A stretch of 64,000 bases of DNA from Cryobacterium sp. CG_9.6 (GTDB lineage Bacteria; Actinomycetota; Actinomycetes; Actinomycetales; Microbacteriaceae). The stretch spans positions 2,232,001 to 2,296,000 of the forward strand of contig NZ_JARXUZ010000001.1 in the NCBI RefSeq assembly GCF_029893365.1. The letters run 5' to 3'. The translations under genes were made by a program, and so were the position numbers. Positions 63,103-64,000 of this stretch are shown here, one piece after another. The notes below the pieces were generated by a model that ran no database searches, had not been told where the DNA came from, and worked only from the letters and a program-made list of their open reading frames with translations. Every line of letters starts with the position of its first letter. Within the stretch, counting starts at the first letter, position 1.

Positions 63103-64000
63103 CTATTGTTGCGTGTCAGGCGTCGATACGATCACCGGCTGCGACGTTGAGCCGCCAGCCGTCGTCACTCGACGGCTGCGTGAGCGCCCCTGACCCGGCA
63201 GTTTCGGCTCCGGGAGGGAATCCAAAACGGAGTCGAGCAGCTGGTCGGTGACCTGTTTGCTGGCCCGACGGTTACCGCGAGACGATGTCGTCACTGGAAT
63301 ATCGAGAATAGCGAACGGCTCCAACGAAGCGTCGGCTCCACCGGCATCCGCCGGGGCGACCGCCTCGACGCGCGGCGCCAGGATTCGAACGACATCGACC
63401 CGAGCTGCCTCGGTGCGCGGCGCCTCGGTGCGGGTGCCTTCCGTGGGCGCCGACTGGGCACGCGACGACCGGCTACGTCGACTGCGCGACGGAGCAGTGC
63501 GTTCGGAACGTTCAGTGCGTTCAGTGCGTTCAGTGCGTTCAGTGCCTCCGGTGCTTTCGGGCTCTACATCGGCGGTCGGCGCAGCAGTGGCATCGCTCAC
63601 GGCGACGGGCTGTGACGAAGAATCCGTTGCCGATACCGGCTCGGCGATAGCAGCTGCGTCAGCAACAACGGGAAGGAGTTCTGCCTGCTGCGCTTGCAGT
63701 GCTTCCGCCTTCATCGCTTCGGTGATGATGGGAATTGACCCCGTGCGGGTGATGGTGCGCGCCGCGATCATCGCGAGGGCGGTCTTCGCGTCCTCGGTGA
63801 TGCCATGCGTACCGTTACTCACCTTGTGACCGTCCAGGACCGGCACGAGTTCCCGGGAGCCGCCGTTGCTGCCCGAGCCGTGCTGGCTGGAACCGTGCTG
63901 GCTGGAACCGTTGCTCGGAGACGTACCGTTGCCGGTTGCAGAACCGGTTCCCGTGCCGGCGCGTGCGCGCGGGCGGCGTTCCTGGGGTGGCTGCGCCGTC
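63103..64000 (-). CDS. C-terminal tail of a large protein, possibly RNase E/G (cut by window)
   Basis: The frame is open from the window edge to the stop at 63103 (about 299 codons); the GTG at 63846 is internal. The sequence is disordered: Arg/Ala/Gly near the edge, then SSQHG repeats, a hydrophobic helix near VSNGTHGITEDAKTALAMIAARTIT, a TER repeat block, and basic GRSRSRRVTTAGG near the end. Actinobacterial RNase E carries such tails and usually precedes rplU, so Rne/Rng is my best guess, without catalytic domain evidence in the window. Confidence 0.55.
   Translation of the reverse strand, partial: TAQPPQERRPRARAGTGTGSATGNGTSPSNGSSQHGSSQHGSGSNGGSRELVPVLDGHKVSNGTHGITEDAKTALAMIAARTITRTGSIPIITEAMKAEALQAQQAELLPVVADAAAIAEPVSATDSSSQPVAVSDATAAPTADVEPESTGGTERTERTERTERSERTAPSRSRRSRSSRAQSAPTEGTRTEAPRTEAARVDVVRILAPRVEAVAPADAGGADASLEPFAILDIPVTTSSRGNRRASKQVTDQLLDSVLDSLPEPKLPGQGRSRSRRVTTAGGSTSQPVIVSTPDTQQ
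63502..63546 (-). repeat. 9-bp tandem repeat coding for TER
   Basis: Five units related to TTCAGTGCG (plus strand) start at 63502, 63511, 63520, 63529 and 63538; the first and last are diverged. Translated on the minus strand they give repeated Thr/Ser-Glu-Arg. In-frame expansion would only change tail length. Confidence 0.85.
63878..63907 (-). repeat. 15-bp tandem repeat coding for SSQHG
   Basis: CCGTGCTGGCTGGAA occurs twice exactly in tandem, with a diverged third copy (CCGTTGCTC) after it. It encodes Ser/Gln/His/Gly-rich repeats in the disordered tail. Confidence 0.85.

Overview
The window is high-GC bacterial chromosome (about 62% G+C by eye). Families largely confined to Actinomycetota are present (DUF3000, DUF3159, DUF3710, DUF3093, DUF4193, SepH, TIGR02611/PGPGW, DUF222-HNH). 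Gene order, PUA-less glutamate kinases and a GGTCGAG..CGAGACC repeat family point to a Microbacteriaceae member (Leifsonia/Cryobacterium-like). Genus is inference. Most of it is ordinary core chromosome with dense, often translationally coupled operons.

Left part (1-16 kb): a truncated membrane-anchored alpha/beta hydrolase, DUF3000 and RNase D, a two-gene beta-oxidation operon (thiolase plus fused hydratase/3-hydroxyacyl-CoA dehydrogenase), dxs, aconitase with a candidate iron box, and the conserved actinobacterial block DUF3159-DUF3710-dut / DUF3093 / DUF4193 / sepH. A LexA-type SOS box precedes a small DUF6504-like gene.

Middle (16-34 kb): a FUSC/ArAE membrane protein, then a multi-PAS hybrid histidine kinase whose 5' end is interrupted in frame, coupled to a receiver-EAL protein (c-di-GMP breakdown). 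Next come an amino-acid ABC transporter with fused binding protein and permease, a YceI protein, an MpaB-type oxygenase, an Lrp regulator and a branched-chain 2-oxoacid dehydrogenase operon (E1a-E1b-E2). An M50-like membrane peptidase, an orphan DevS-like GAF kinase, an enoyl-CoA hydratase and small hypotheticals follow.

Lactate locus and accessory patch (34-44 kb): a GntR/FCD regulator diverges from lldP and a three-part D-lactate dehydrogenase. Two inverted repeats lie between them, one overlapping a strong sigma70-type promoter. Downstream is the only plastic part of the window: a degenerate direct-repeat array, a DUF222-HNH protein, and a complete IS3-type element with matched terminal repeats, a 3-bp target duplication and a canonical -1 frameshift site.

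Right part (43-64 kb): LysE exporter, treX-treY-treZ trehalose operon (coupled by 4-bp and 1-bp overlaps), PGPGW protein, YchJ, tRNA-Ala(GGC), then the leftward rplU-rpmA-obgE-proB-proB-proA-orf-nadD-orf-rsfS cluster. That cluster has two tandem proB paralogues and an attenuator-like hairpin in the rplU leader. At the far right are a coupled UPF0718 permease/TIGR03943/propeller-like trio and the disordered tail of a protein that may be RNase E/G. I saw no CRISPR array, prophage, recognised defence island or rRNA. I did not find a convincing wholly new system; the best leads are regulatory sites and unusual arrangements, listed as findings.
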